A DNA stretch of 64,000 bases from Bacteroidetes bacterium HGW-Bacteroidetes-5 (GTDB lineage Bacteria; Bacteroidota; Bacteroidia; Bacteroidales; UBA932), in contig PHDC01000002.1 in assembly GCA_002842515.1 (NCBI GenBank), positions 1 through 64,000 of the forward strand, read 5' to 3'. The position numbers and the translations under genes are program-made. The notes beneath the pieces were generated by a model, which was not told the DNA's origin, searched no databases, and saw only the letters and a list, made by a program, of their open reading frames with translations. Positions 24,330 through 32,720 of the stretch are shown piece by piece. The first letter of the stretch is position 1; each line of letters begins with the position of its first letter.

Positions 24330-25478
24330 ATGAATAATTTTATATTTCATAACCCTACCAAATTGATTTTTGGGAAAGGTACAATAGCAACCCTCACTAC
24401 CGAGATTCCAAAAGAGAGAAGAGTACTTGTTACATTCGGTGGAGGAAGCGTTAAAAATAACGGCGTTTACGATCAAGTAAAAGAGGCACTAAAGGAGCAC
24501 ACATATTTCGAGTTCTGGGGAATAGAGCCCAATCCAACCATAGAGACACTTCGCAAAGCGATAAAACTCGGAAAAGAGAAGAGTTGCGACTTTGTCCTGG
24601 CAGTTGGAGGAGGTTCTGTTGCAGATGGCTCTAAACTGATAGCATCCGGGATTTTGTATGATGGAGAGCCTTGGGATATAGTTATTAAACGAGAGTACTC
24701 AGCAGAGAAGAGTCTTCCTTTGGCTTGTGTTCTTACACTTCCTGCAACAGGCTCCGAGATGAACCGGGGAGCAGTTATCTCCAAAAAAGAGACAAATGAA
24801 AAATTTGCATTCTATTCAAATACCCCTCTGTTTTCAATACTTGACCCCCAAACAACCTATACCCTACCGGATTTTCAGATATCCTGCGGTTTGGCAGATA
24901 CCTTTGTACACGTGATTGAACAGTATCTTACTACCCCCGGACAATCTCCTCTAATGGACAGATGGGCAGAGGGAATTTTAAAGACAATAGTCGAGATTGC
25001 TCCCAGAATAATAGATGACCGTACCAATTATGACGATATGGCCACATTTATGCTCTCTGCAACTATGGCTCTTAATGGATTTATCTCAATGGGAGTAACT
25101 CAGGATTGGGCCACGCATATGATTGGTCACGAGCTTACTGCTCTGCACGGATTAACTCACGCTCATACGCTTGCAATTATACTCCCCGGAACGATGTGGG
25201 TTATGAGAAGTGAGAAGGGCGATAAAATGATTCAATACGGTAAAAGAGTTTTCGGAGTTGATATCCAGGACAGGGATGAGGCAATAGTAGAGATTATAAG
25301 GAGAACCGAAGACTTCTTCCTAATGCTGGGCTTCAAAATTAAACTCTCCGAAAATGGCGTAACCATAAAGACCATTGATGAGATTGAGAGAAGGTTTACT
25401 GAACGAAATTACAAACTGGGTGAGAATAGATCTGTCACGCCAGCCGTTGCAAGGGAGATTTTGGAGAGGGTATTTTGA
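24330..25478 (+). CDS. iron-containing alcohol dehydrogenase (YqhD/BdhA type)
   Basis: A 382-residue group III alcohol dehydrogenase, cytoplasmic, reducing aldehydes to alcohols with NAD(P)H. The opening FIFHNPTKLIFGKG is typical of the YqhD/butanol dehydrogenase branch. The cofactor-binding loops FGGGSVKNNG and AVGGGSVADGSK are present. Metal ligands are supplied by D in CGLADTFVHVIEQ, the histidine of that segment, and two histidines in HELTALHGLTHAHTLAI. Length is normal. Only 13 bases separate it from the first cheW, and the following seven genes are equally tight, so it probably heads the chemosensory transcript. It may also act on methylglyoxal or other short aldehydes (family knowledge). 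Confidence 0.93.
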   Translation: MNNFIFHNPTKLIFGKGTIATLTTEIPKERRVLVTFGGGSVKNNGVYDQVKEALKEHTYFEFWGIEPNPTIETLRKAIKLGKEKSCDFVLAVGGGSVADGSKLIASGILYDGEPWDIVIKREYSAEKSLPLACVLTLPATGSEMNRGAVISKKETNEKFAFYSNTPLFSILDPQTTYTLPDFQISCGLADTFVHVIEQYLTTPGQSPLMDRWAEGILKTIVEIAPRIIDDRTNYDDMATFMLSATMALNGFISMGVTQDWATHMIGHELTALHGLTHAHTLAIILPGTMWVMRSEKGDKMIQYGKRVFGVDIQDRDEAIVEIIRRTEDFFLMLGFKIKLSENGVTIKTIDEIERRFTERNYKLGENRSVTPAVAREILERVF

Positions 25479-25491
25479 CAATCAACAGACT

Positions 25492-25977
25492 ATGACAAAA
25501 AAAGAGATAATAATCAAAGAGGTCCTGGTTTTCAAATCCAATGGAGTACAGTTTGCCATCCCTCTAAAATTTATAGAAAAGGTAATTGCTGCTCAAGAAA
25601 TTACTCCTGTAGACAACACATCCTATTACATCAAGGGAGTAATTGATATTCAGGGAGAGATTATTCCGGTTCTATCATTGAGAGCAAGATTTAAACTTGC
25701 AGATAAGGATATATCCATTGATGATAAACTGGTGATTATTAACTTTAATAATGCAAAAATTGCTCTTATAGCCGAAGAGAGTTGCGATATTTTGACATTT
25801 CAAAATGAAGAGATTAAAGAGATTAAAACTATATTCAACGGACTCTCATCTGTCAAACTTGTAAACGGAAAGGCAGGAATAATCTATATCTACGACCCCG
25901 ATACATTCCTATCTAAAGATGAGAGCATAGAGATAACCTCAGTTTTAGCAAAAATTTCACAAAGCAGAGCTGTATGA
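25492..25977 (+). CDS. cheW: CheW-type coupling protein 1
   Basis: A 161-residue single-domain CheW that links chemoreceptors to the CheA kinase at the inner membrane. The first in-frame ATG is further upstream inside the dehydrogenase gene; the start at 25492 (MTKKEIIIKEVLVF) is chosen because the CheW fold begins right after it. Typical features are VLVFKSNGVQFAIPLKFIEKV, the loop YYIKGVIDIQGEIIPVLSLRARF and a KLVIINFNNAKIALIAEE strand. It overlaps cheR by 4 bases (ATGA). One of two CheW proteins in the cluster, as in the Myxococcus Frz system (FrzA, FrzB). Confidence 0.92.
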   Translation: MTKKEIIIKEVLVFKSNGVQFAIPLKFIEKVIAAQEITPVDNTSYYIKGVIDIQGEIIPVLSLRARFKLADKDISIDDKLVIINFNNAKIALIAEESCDILTFQNEEIKEIKTIFNGLSSVKLVNGKAGIIYIYDPDTFLSKDESIEITSVLAKISQSRAV

Positions 25978-27407
25978 CAGAAAAAGAGTCCCTGGAAAAG
26001 GTTGCCGTTCAAATTGAAAAAGAGCTCGGCCTTTTTTTTCCGGATAACAGGCACGAAGATCTTATGAGGGGCCTTGTAAACTCCTCTAAAACTCTATACG
26101 ACGATACCGATCCGCAAAGAATTATTGAAGAGATAATAACAAATACAACCATTCCAAAGAAAATCCTGGACACTCTTTCGGCTACCCTTACAATAAGTGA
26201 AACCTATTTTTTCCGGGAGAGACCTGCAATTACGTTTATTAAGGAGGTTCTTATTCCCAAACTCTACGAAAAAAAAGGGAAAATAAAGATTTGGAGTGCA
26301 GGATGCAGTTCCGGTGAGGAGCCATATACTATTGCCATTTTGCTCAAAGAGCATCTGCCCGAGGAAATAATCTCACGAGTATCAATTATTGCTACTGATG
26401 TAAACAGCAAGTCAATACACAAAGCTTTAGAAGGGCTCTATTCCGAATGGTCCTTTAGAGAGACACCGGATATTATTAAAGGCAGATATTTTACAAAAAC
26501 AAAGGGTGGCTGGAGGTTAAATGAAGATATCAGAAAAATGGTAAAATTTTCATTTTTAAACCTGGTTAAAGATCCCTTTCCTGATCCTATAAACGGAACC
26601 GATAACCTGGATATTATCCTTTGCAGAAATGTTCTTATGTACTTCTCATATGCAACAATTAAGAGAGTTGCAGATAAATTCAACAATTCACTAATCGACA
26701 ATGGATGGTTGATAGTCAGTCAGGTAGAACTTAACGATCTATATCTGTCAAATTTTGAAAAATACTCTTACGAAAACGGGATATTCTACAAAAAAAACTC
26801 CGATAAACATAGTCTAAAAATAGTCAAACCCAAAATCACTCTTCGTGAGAAGAGAGATACTCCGAACTATGACAAAAAAGAGCTCCCGCATAAAAAAATT
26901 GTCAAAGAAGAGCTAAGTTTTGCAACACTGGAAAAAATGTATTTAAACGGTGAATATGAGGCTTGTATAGAAGGTTGCAAAAAATGTTCAGAAAAAAAAC
27001 CGACCGATCACTCATTTCTGCACTTGATGGCAAAATGCTACGCAAACAGAGGAGATTATAATATGGCTATAGACTGTATAGATAAAGTTATTGAATCTGG
27101 AGTGAGCAGTGAGGATATTTACTATCTTTATGGAACTGTTTTAAAAGAGAATAATGAACCTGCAAAGGCAGAGATTGCACTTAAAAAGGGGATATATCTT
27201 AATCCCGGTCACCTCTTCTCTCACCTTATGCTGGGTAACATTATGAACCAGGAGGGAAAAACAGAGGCTTCGGTCAGATACTACAATAATGTGCTTGATA
27301 TTCTGTCCAATATGGATGACAAAGCCACTATTCCAGACTCCGGCGGACTTACTAAAGCGAGAATGAAAGAGATGGTAGAGGCACTAATAAAAGAGAAAAG
27401 AAGATGA
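25974..27407 (+). CDS. cheR: CheR methyltransferase with C-terminal TPR domain
   Basis: S-adenosylmethionine-dependent methyltransferase that methylates receptor glutamates for adaptation. Residues 1-80 are the CheR N-terminal helical domain; the catalytic domain follows with ISETYFFRE, the SAM loop IWSAGCSSGEEPYTIAILL (about residues 103-121), ATDVNSKSIHKA and DIILCRNVLMYF. Residues 320-450 form TPR repeats (CIEGCKKCSEKKP, AIDCIDKVIESG, AEIALKKGIYLNPGH), as in FrzF. At 477 residues it is much longer than E. coli CheR (286) because of these repeats. It overlaps both neighbours by 4 bases, so translation is probably coupled. Confident. Confidence 0.95.
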   Translation: MTEKESLEKVAVQIEKELGLFFPDNRHEDLMRGLVNSSKTLYDDTDPQRIIEEIITNTTIPKKILDTLSATLTISETYFFRERPAITFIKEVLIPKLYEKKGKIKIWSAGCSSGEEPYTIAILLKEHLPEEIISRVSIIATDVNSKSIHKALEGLYSEWSFRETPDIIKGRYFTKTKGGWRLNEDIRKMVKFSFLNLVKDPFPDPINGTDNLDIILCRNVLMYFSYATIKRVADKFNNSLIDNGWLIVSQVELNDLYLSNFEKYSYENGIFYKKNSDKHSLKIVKPKITLREKRDTPNYDKKELPHKKIVKEELSFATLEKMYLNGEYEACIEGCKKCSEKKPTDHSFLHLMAKCYANRGDYNMAIDCIDKVIESGVSSEDIYYLYGTVLKENNEPAKAEIALKKGIYLNPGHLFSHLMLGNIMNQEGKTEASVRYYNNVLDILSNMDDKATIPDSGGLTKARMKEMVEALIKEKRR

Positions 27408-27913
27408 AAAGCGATAACCAAATCTTGAGAGAGAGAGCAGTTAAAAATGCACTAAAAATTGACAGCAAAATAACTGTTCAAGAAGATTCACTCTCTTTTC
27501 TTGAATTCACCCTACTCTCCCAAAAATTTGCCATAGATAGCAGCTTTGCAACCGAGGTCCACTTTCTCAAAGAGATCACTCCTATTCCGGGCGCACCCCA
27601 TTTCGTCTCCGGAGTTGTTTTTCACAGAGGTAAAATTGTCTCTGTAATTAACCTGAGGTCACTTTTTAAAATGCGGGAAAGGGGTCTTACAGACTTGAAT
27701 AAGTTCATAATACTTTCATATAAAGAGATATATTTTGGCATTATTGCAGATTCAATTATCGGCATAACCCAAAAGAGCACCTCCGCTATAACCCCTCCTC
27801 CATCCACTGTTGACCTGAAAGTTTCTACATTTATAAGTGGAATTTTCCCTGATGGCGTAGTTCTTTTAGATGCAAAAAAATTGATTACCAGTCCAGAAAT
27901 AATAATAAAATAG
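27404..27913 (+). CDS. cheW: CheW-like coupling protein 2
   Basis: A 169-residue CheW-domain protein with a 30-residue N-terminal extension. The domain runs from SFLEFTLLSQKFAIDSSFAT through APHFVSGVVFHRGKIVSVIN and FIILSYKEIYFGIIAD to the end. The loop that binds receptor and CheA (GVVFHRGKIVSVINLRSLF) is intact. It overlaps cheR by 4 bases and ends 3 bases before the receptor gene. Its divergence from the first CheW suggests a separate coupling or competing role, like FrzB next to FrzA; that comparison rests on layout only. Confidence 0.88.
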   Translation: MKSDNQILRERAVKNALKIDSKITVQEDSLSFLEFTLLSQKFAIDSSFATEVHFLKEITPIPGAPHFVSGVVFHRGKIVSVINLRSLFKMRERGLTDLNKFIILSYKEIYFGIIADSIIGITQKSTSAITPPPSTVDLKVSTFISGIFPDGVVLLDAKKLITSPEIIIK

Positions 27914-27916
27914 ATA

Positions 27917-29410
27917 ATGGAAAACTCTTTAAAAATCAAAACAAGAGGCAAACTGATTATAGGTTTTGCAATAATGGTTATATCTACTGTAGCCATAATA
28001 TCCCTTACTTACAACAATATCCGCAAGATAGAGTCCATAAACAGATCTATTCAGGAGATGGATAGTATTGCTTACGAGGTGACAGGTTTGAGAGCTAAAA
28101 TTAACACTATTAGAGCTATGGCTCTGGAACTTATCGTAGATAATGAGAGTACGCAAATATTTGAAAAAGCACTAAAGATTTCCGGCGCAGATCAAGAGTT
28201 GGTTCAGATTTGCTTGAACATAGATAGTATGCTTGTACACGAAAAGGATATAAGAGCAGATTTCCGGGTGTTAACAAGTGATGTCAAGAGATATGTACAA
28301 AACAGAGAGCTCTTTTTATCTCTAATAAAGGATGGCAAAAAAGCTGATGCACTCACATATGTCAAAGAGAAACAAAACGATATTTATAATAAAATAACCA
28401 ACAATGCTCTTAATATTGAGAGCAATATAATGAAGATTAGAAGAGATTATCTCAAAGCAAACGCCAAATTTGAATACTGGACTACTTTCCAGGCAATACT
28501 TTTTGGAACATTTTTGATTCTGCTCAATCTTTTTATGGCAATCTTTATATTGAGGATGATTAGAAAAATTACATCAGAGATTCGCTCAGGCATTGAGGTC
28601 TTGTATAACTCTTCTTCAAATATCCTAAATACAATTACAGATATCTCCACCGGAGCGAGCGAAACCGCTGCAGCCGTATCTGAAACCACGGCAACCATAG
28701 AGGAGGTTAGACAGACTGCCACATTATCAAACCAAAAGGCTAAATCTCTCATAGAGAGCTCTCATAAAGTAAGTGACTCGGCAGAAAAGGGGAAAAAATC
28801 ACTTGCAGAGGTAATCAAAGGTATGGAGCAGATTGATATTCATATGAACAGAATCTCCGGTACCGTTGTGAAATTATCTGAGCAAAACAGAAGAATTGGA
28901 GAGATAACATCCACTGTATCCGATATTGCAGACCAATCCAACCTGCTTGCCGTTAATGCTGCAATTGAGGCTGCAAAAGCGGGAGAACACGGTAGAGGTT
29001 TCACGGTTGTTGCACAGGAGATTCGTAACCTTGCAGACCAGTCAAAGAGGGCAACACTGCAGGTTAAAGAGATCCTTAATGAGGTCAACAAATCTGTAAA
29101 CAATGCTGTAGAGGCAACAGACGATGCCGCAAAGAGGGTTGAAGCAGGTAAATCTCTTGTAATGCAAAGTGGTGAAGTAATTGAGATGCTGGCAGAAAAC
29201 ATAGAAGAGGCAGGAGAGGTATCTCTGCAGATCTCTTCATCTAACCACCAGCAGATGGCCGGAATGGATCAGATTGTTCCTGCAATGGAAAATATTAAGA
29301 AAGCCAGCGAACAGAATGTTGCAGGGATGCAAAAAGCTCAAAGTGCAACTCACGAAATTCACACCCTTGGACAGACACTAAAAAGAATTCTTATAAAATA
29401 CAACCTATAG
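27917..29410 (+). CDS. methyl-accepting chemotaxis protein
   Basis: A 497-residue transmembrane receptor. TM1 is near residues 13-32 (LIIGFAIMVISTVAIISLTY), followed by a helical periplasmic sensor domain of about 155 residues like 4HB_MCP, then TM2 near 190-212 (LFGTFLILLNLFMAIFILRM). There is no obvious full HAMP; a short linker leads into the cytoplasmic coiled coil. The conserved hairpin tip is clear: DQSNLLAVNAAIEAAKAGE, then GRGFTVVAQEIRNLADQS. The stimulus is unknown. It is the only receptor in the cluster and is probably served by the adjacent CheR, CheB, CheW and CheA. The gap to cheA is 6 bases. Confidence 0.94.
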   Translation: MENSLKIKTRGKLIIGFAIMVISTVAIISLTYNNIRKIESINRSIQEMDSIAYEVTGLRAKINTIRAMALELIVDNESTQIFEKALKISGADQELVQICLNIDSMLVHEKDIRADFRVLTSDVKRYVQNRELFLSLIKDGKKADALTYVKEKQNDIYNKITNNALNIESNIMKIRRDYLKANAKFEYWTTFQAILFGTFLILLNLFMAIFILRMIRKITSEIRSGIEVLYNSSSNILNTITDISTGASETAAAVSETTATIEEVRQTATLSNQKAKSLIESSHKVSDSAEKGKKSLAEVIKGMEQIDIHMNRISGTVVKLSEQNRRIGEITSTVSDIADQSNLLAVNAAIEAAKAGEHGRGFTVVAQEIRNLADQSKRATLQVKEILNEVNKSVNNAVEATDDAAKRVEAGKSLVMQSGEVIEMLAENIEEAGEVSLQISSSNHQQMAGMDQIVPAMENIKKASEQNVAGMQKAQSATHEIHTLGQTLKRILIKYNL

Positions 29411-29416
29411 CTCTTT

Positions 29417-31588
29417 ATGCTCGACAACTTTGAAAACGATAACTTCCTGAAGGAGCTTCTGAATGACTTCAAAGTTGAAGCCATAGAGCATTATGAGTCT
29501 ATAGTAAAGGGACTTACAGATCTTGAACTGGTTTCAGGAACCGAAAAAAAGCAGGAGATAATTGAGAGAATCTACCGCAACACTCATAGTTTAAAGGGTG
29601 CCGCAAGGGCTGTGAACCTGAACGAAATTGAGAGACTCTGCTCCTGTCTTGAGACAATTTTCGGCCATCTCAAAAAAGGAGAGCTAGCAGTCACATCGCA
29701 GCTTTTGGACTCAATGCATAAATCTATAGATGTACTTAAAGTACTCATAGACAATCTTAATGACGGCGAAAAAAATGGTTCTGTAAGTGCAAATGCAACA
29801 ATAAGAAATCTGGAGTATCTGCTTAAACTATCCCTGCAGCAGTTCAGAGATCAAAAAGAGACTATCTCAGCTGATACTACAGAGATTGCGAACATAGTTG
29901 TAGAAGATACTACAGAGAGTGAAGTACACGAAAAAGAGGCAGAGCGGCACGACCTTTATTCAGTAAGGATTCCTACAGGCCATCTGCACCAAATACTATC
30001 TGAGAGTGAAGATTTTATAGCCGTAAAAACCACCCTTGAATATTACAGAAAGAGTCTTGAGAACATCTATGTCAGACACAAAGACGACGAATTGTATAAG
30101 ATAATAAAAGATCTTATTGCATTTCAGTCTGTCTCCTCCAGAATGATTGATGATCTTATTATTAACATTAGAGAGACCCTACTTGCCAATTTCTCAACCC
30201 TATTCAAGGTAATTCCCAAGATGATACGGGATCTCTCTAAAGAGTACTCCAAAGAGATTGCACTAAATATCAGAGGAGAAGAGACAGAGATTGACAGAAG
30301 AATTCTTGAAGAGCTTAAGGATCCACTCATTCATATCATCCGTAACTGTATAGACCACGGTATTGAAACCCCTCAGGAGAGAGTTGAGGTAGGTAAGGAG
30401 ATTAAGGGCAAAATTGACATCCGGATTGAAAAGCTCATTGACAGAAAGGTAAGGATTACAATCTCCGACGACGGTGCAGGTATCAATCTTGATAGTGTAC
30501 TGAGCTCAGCCGTTAAGAACGGACTTCTTCTAGGCACAAACACAGAGTCACTTTCCGGGGAAGAGATAATCTCACTGATCTTCAAATCCGGGGTATCTTC
30601 CAGAAAATTTGTCACAGATATCTCCGGCAGAGGGCTTGGAATGTCAATTGTTGCCGAGAAGATTTCTCTACTTGGCGGTTCGATCGAGGTTACAACTGAG
30701 AAAGGAAAAGGAACAAAATTTACAATAACCCTGCCCCAAACAATCTCTACATTCAGAGGCATTTTAATAGAGTCAGAGGGAATGCCTTTGATGATTCCAT
30801 CACTGTTTTTAGATAAAGCCGTTAGAGTTTCTCCCGATTTAATTGGAAACATTGGAGATAAAAGCGTCATTAAGTGTATTAACGGTGAAACCATAGGAGT
30901 TGTAAGGCTATCTAAAGTATTGGGTATTGAAAGGGCAGATACAATAAACAGGAAAAGCGATGTAGTAAGGTTGGTAATTCTTATAAGCAATAATAAACGC
31001 ATAGCTTTCATTGTAGATAAAATTGCCGGGGAGTACGAGGGAATTGTTAAAGATATGGGGCCTCAACTACAATATGTTAGAAACATTGCTGGAGTAACCA
31101 TTATTGAAAACGGAAAGGTCATTCCTGTTGTCAATGTAAGTGAGGTAATAGATAGTGCATCAGAAAATCCGGAACTCTTTGAGCACGAACAATCTTTGCA
31201 AACTAACTCAACTGCACAGGAGAGGGAGAAGCGGATTCTTATAGTGGAAGACTCTATCACAGTGCGAGCAATGTTAAAGAATTTCGTAGAGAATGCCGGT
31301 TACTCGGTTACCACAGCCGTTGATGGTCTTGACGGATATAACAAACTTGAAAACGAAGAGTTTGATCTGCTCGTCTCCGATATAGAGATGCCAAGAATGA
31401 ATGGGTTTGAGTTAACAAAACGAGTTAGAGAGTCAAAAACTTATTCACAGATACCAATTATTCTGGTAACTGCCCTCGAGACACAAAATGATATGAAGAT
31501 GGGGATGGAGGCGGGAGCAGATGCTTACATAATCAAGAGCAATTTTGAAAAAAGCAATCTGGTTCAAACAATAAAAAGGTTTATATAA
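29417..31588 (+). CDS. cheA: CheA histidine kinase with C-terminal receiver (CheA-REC)
   Basis: A 723-residue chemotaxis kinase. Hpt domain: residues 1-110 with phospho-accepting H57 in RNTHSLKGAARAV. The next 150 residues lack a clear CheY-binding P2 domain. Then the kinase core: N box HIIRNCIDHGIE, G1 ISDDGAGI, G2 SGRGLGMSIVAEKI; then a CheW-like P5 domain (about 455-590). Residues 605-723 are a receiver domain with VEDS, phospho-accepting D655 in LVSDIEMP and the conserved K in AYIIKSNF. This CheA-REC build is that of FrzE. The fused receiver may act as phosphate sink or output, since no separate cheY is in the cluster. Confidence 0.95.
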   Translation: MLDNFENDNFLKELLNDFKVEAIEHYESIVKGLTDLELVSGTEKKQEIIERIYRNTHSLKGAARAVNLNEIERLCSCLETIFGHLKKGELAVTSQLLDSMHKSIDVLKVLIDNLNDGEKNGSVSANATIRNLEYLLKLSLQQFRDQKETISADTTEIANIVVEDTTESEVHEKEAERHDLYSVRIPTGHLHQILSESEDFIAVKTTLEYYRKSLENIYVRHKDDELYKIIKDLIAFQSVSSRMIDDLIINIRETLLANFSTLFKVIPKMIRDLSKEYSKEIALNIRGEETEIDRRILEELKDPLIHIIRNCIDHGIETPQERVEVGKEIKGKIDIRIEKLIDRKVRITISDDGAGINLDSVLSSAVKNGLLLGTNTESLSGEEIISLIFKSGVSSRKFVTDISGRGLGMSIVAEKISLLGGSIEVTTEKGKGTKFTITLPQTISTFRGILIESEGMPLMIPSLFLDKAVRVSPDLIGNIGDKSVIKCINGETIGVVRLSKVLGIERADTINRKSDVVRLVILISNNKRIAFIVDKIAGEYEGIVKDMGPQLQYVRNIAGVTIIENGKVIPVVNVSEVIDSASENPELFEHEQSLQTNSTAQEREKRILIVEDSITVRAMLKNFVENAGYSVTTAVDGLDGYNKLENEEFDLLVSDIEMPRMNGFELTKRVRESKTYSQIPIILVTALETQNDMKMGMEAGADAYIIKSNFEKSNLVQTIKRFI

Positions 31589-31598
31589 GAGATAGTTT

Positions 31599-32720
31599 AT
31601 GTTCCGAAATGATCTTAAAATCAGCAGACCAATTAGGGTTCTTCTAGTTGAAGACTCTCCCTTATATCAGAAAATCCTAAGAGGCATTCTGAGTGAGAAT
31701 GATGAATTTGAAGTAGTCGCCGTTGCAAGTAACGGACTTGAGGCAATCAAGTACTCCAATCTCTATAAGCCCGATATAATCAGTATGGATATTTTTATGC
31801 CGGTGATGGACGGTATAGAGGCTACCAAAATGATTATGCAGTCTAACCCTGTTCCAATTGTAATTGTGAGCAATGTTTACCAGACTAGTGATACAGATCT
31901 TGCAATCAAAGAGCTTGATGCCGGAGCCGTATATATTCTTCCAAAGCCTGTAGGGCCTTCAGATTCCAACTATTCAAAGGAGGCTGTAAAATACAGGAAC
32001 ACACTCAGAATTATGTCTGAGATAAAAGTCGTAAAAAGGATTAACCGTTCTAATGGAAGCAGTTACACAAACTCAATCTTAATCAATAATTCAGAGGGTG
32101 TGTCAACTTTACGGCCTAAAATCAAATGTATGCCTCCAAAGATTGTTAAGATAATTGCAATCGGAGCATCTGCAGGCGGCCCCGAGAGTATTAAAATATT
32201 ACTAAGTAACCTGAGTGAAGATGTCGTGACCCCAATTGTTGTTGTTCAACATATAGACCCTCATTTTATTGAAGGGTTTGCCTCTTGGTTAAACAACTAT
32301 TCAAATCGCAGGGTAAAAGTAGCCACAAATGACGAGTTACTTCAGGAGAAAACCGTCTATATTGCTCCCGGAGAGAGACATATGCGAATTGAAAAGAGTA
32401 TGGCAATCTCCTTTTCAGACTATAAAAAATCAAATGGTCACGTTCCATCGGTTGATGTGCTCTTTGACAGTATAAATAAGGTATGCGCAAAGGAGAGTAT
32501 TGCAATTCTTCTCTCGGGTATGGGAAGAGACGGAGCAGATGGTCTGAAAAACTTAAGTGACTCCGGAAGTTACACCTTCGCTCAGAACCAAGAGTCATCA
32601 CTGGTTTACGGAATGCCTAAGGAGGCCGTAAAACTTGGGGCAGCCTGCAGGGTGCTCTCTCCGGAAGACATTGCAAAAGAGATTAATAGTATACTAAACA
32701 AAAAACAGATCACAATATAA
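31599..32720 (+). CDS. cheB: CheB methylesterase response regulator
   Basis: A 373-residue receptor methylesterase/glutamine deamidase that reverses CheR methylation. The N-terminal receiver has LLVEDSPLYQK and D64 in SMDIFMPVMDG. The C-terminal esterase has the catalytic serine S191 in IGASAGGPES, a histidine in VVVQHIDPHFIEGFA and an aspartate in LLSGMGRDGADG. The linker is about 40 residues. The stop codon shares one base with the next start (TAATG), so translation is coupled to the hybrid kinase. Unlike FrzG of Myxococcus it keeps its receiver domain. Confidence 0.95.
   Translation: MFRNDLKISRPIRVLLVEDSPLYQKILRGILSENDEFEVVAVASNGLEAIKYSNLYKPDIISMDIFMPVMDGIEATKMIMQSNPVPIVIVSNVYQTSDTDLAIKELDAGAVYILPKPVGPSDSNYSKEAVKYRNTLRIMSEIKVVKRINRSNGSSYTNSILINNSEGVSTLRPKIKCMPPKIVKIIAIGASAGGPESIKILLSNLSEDVVTPIVVVQHIDPHFIEGFASWLNNYSNRRVKVATNDELLQEKTVYIAPGERHMRIEKSMAISFSDYKKSNGHVPSVDVLFDSINKVCAKESIAILLSGMGRDGADGLKNLSDSGSYTFAQNQESSLVYGMPKEAVKLGAACRVLSPEDIAKEINSILNKKQITI

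Noticed and set aside
25375-25491. Longer start for the first cheW, inside the alcohol dehydrogenase gene
   Set aside because: It would overlap the dehydrogenase by about 100 bases and adds residues without CheW similarity; 25492 gives a normal CheW.
30373-31011. 212-residue open frame on the - strand inside cheA
   Set aside because: Long antisense shadow of the CheA kinase domain, rich in L/I/S/P with no family resemblance; the + strand gene is certain.
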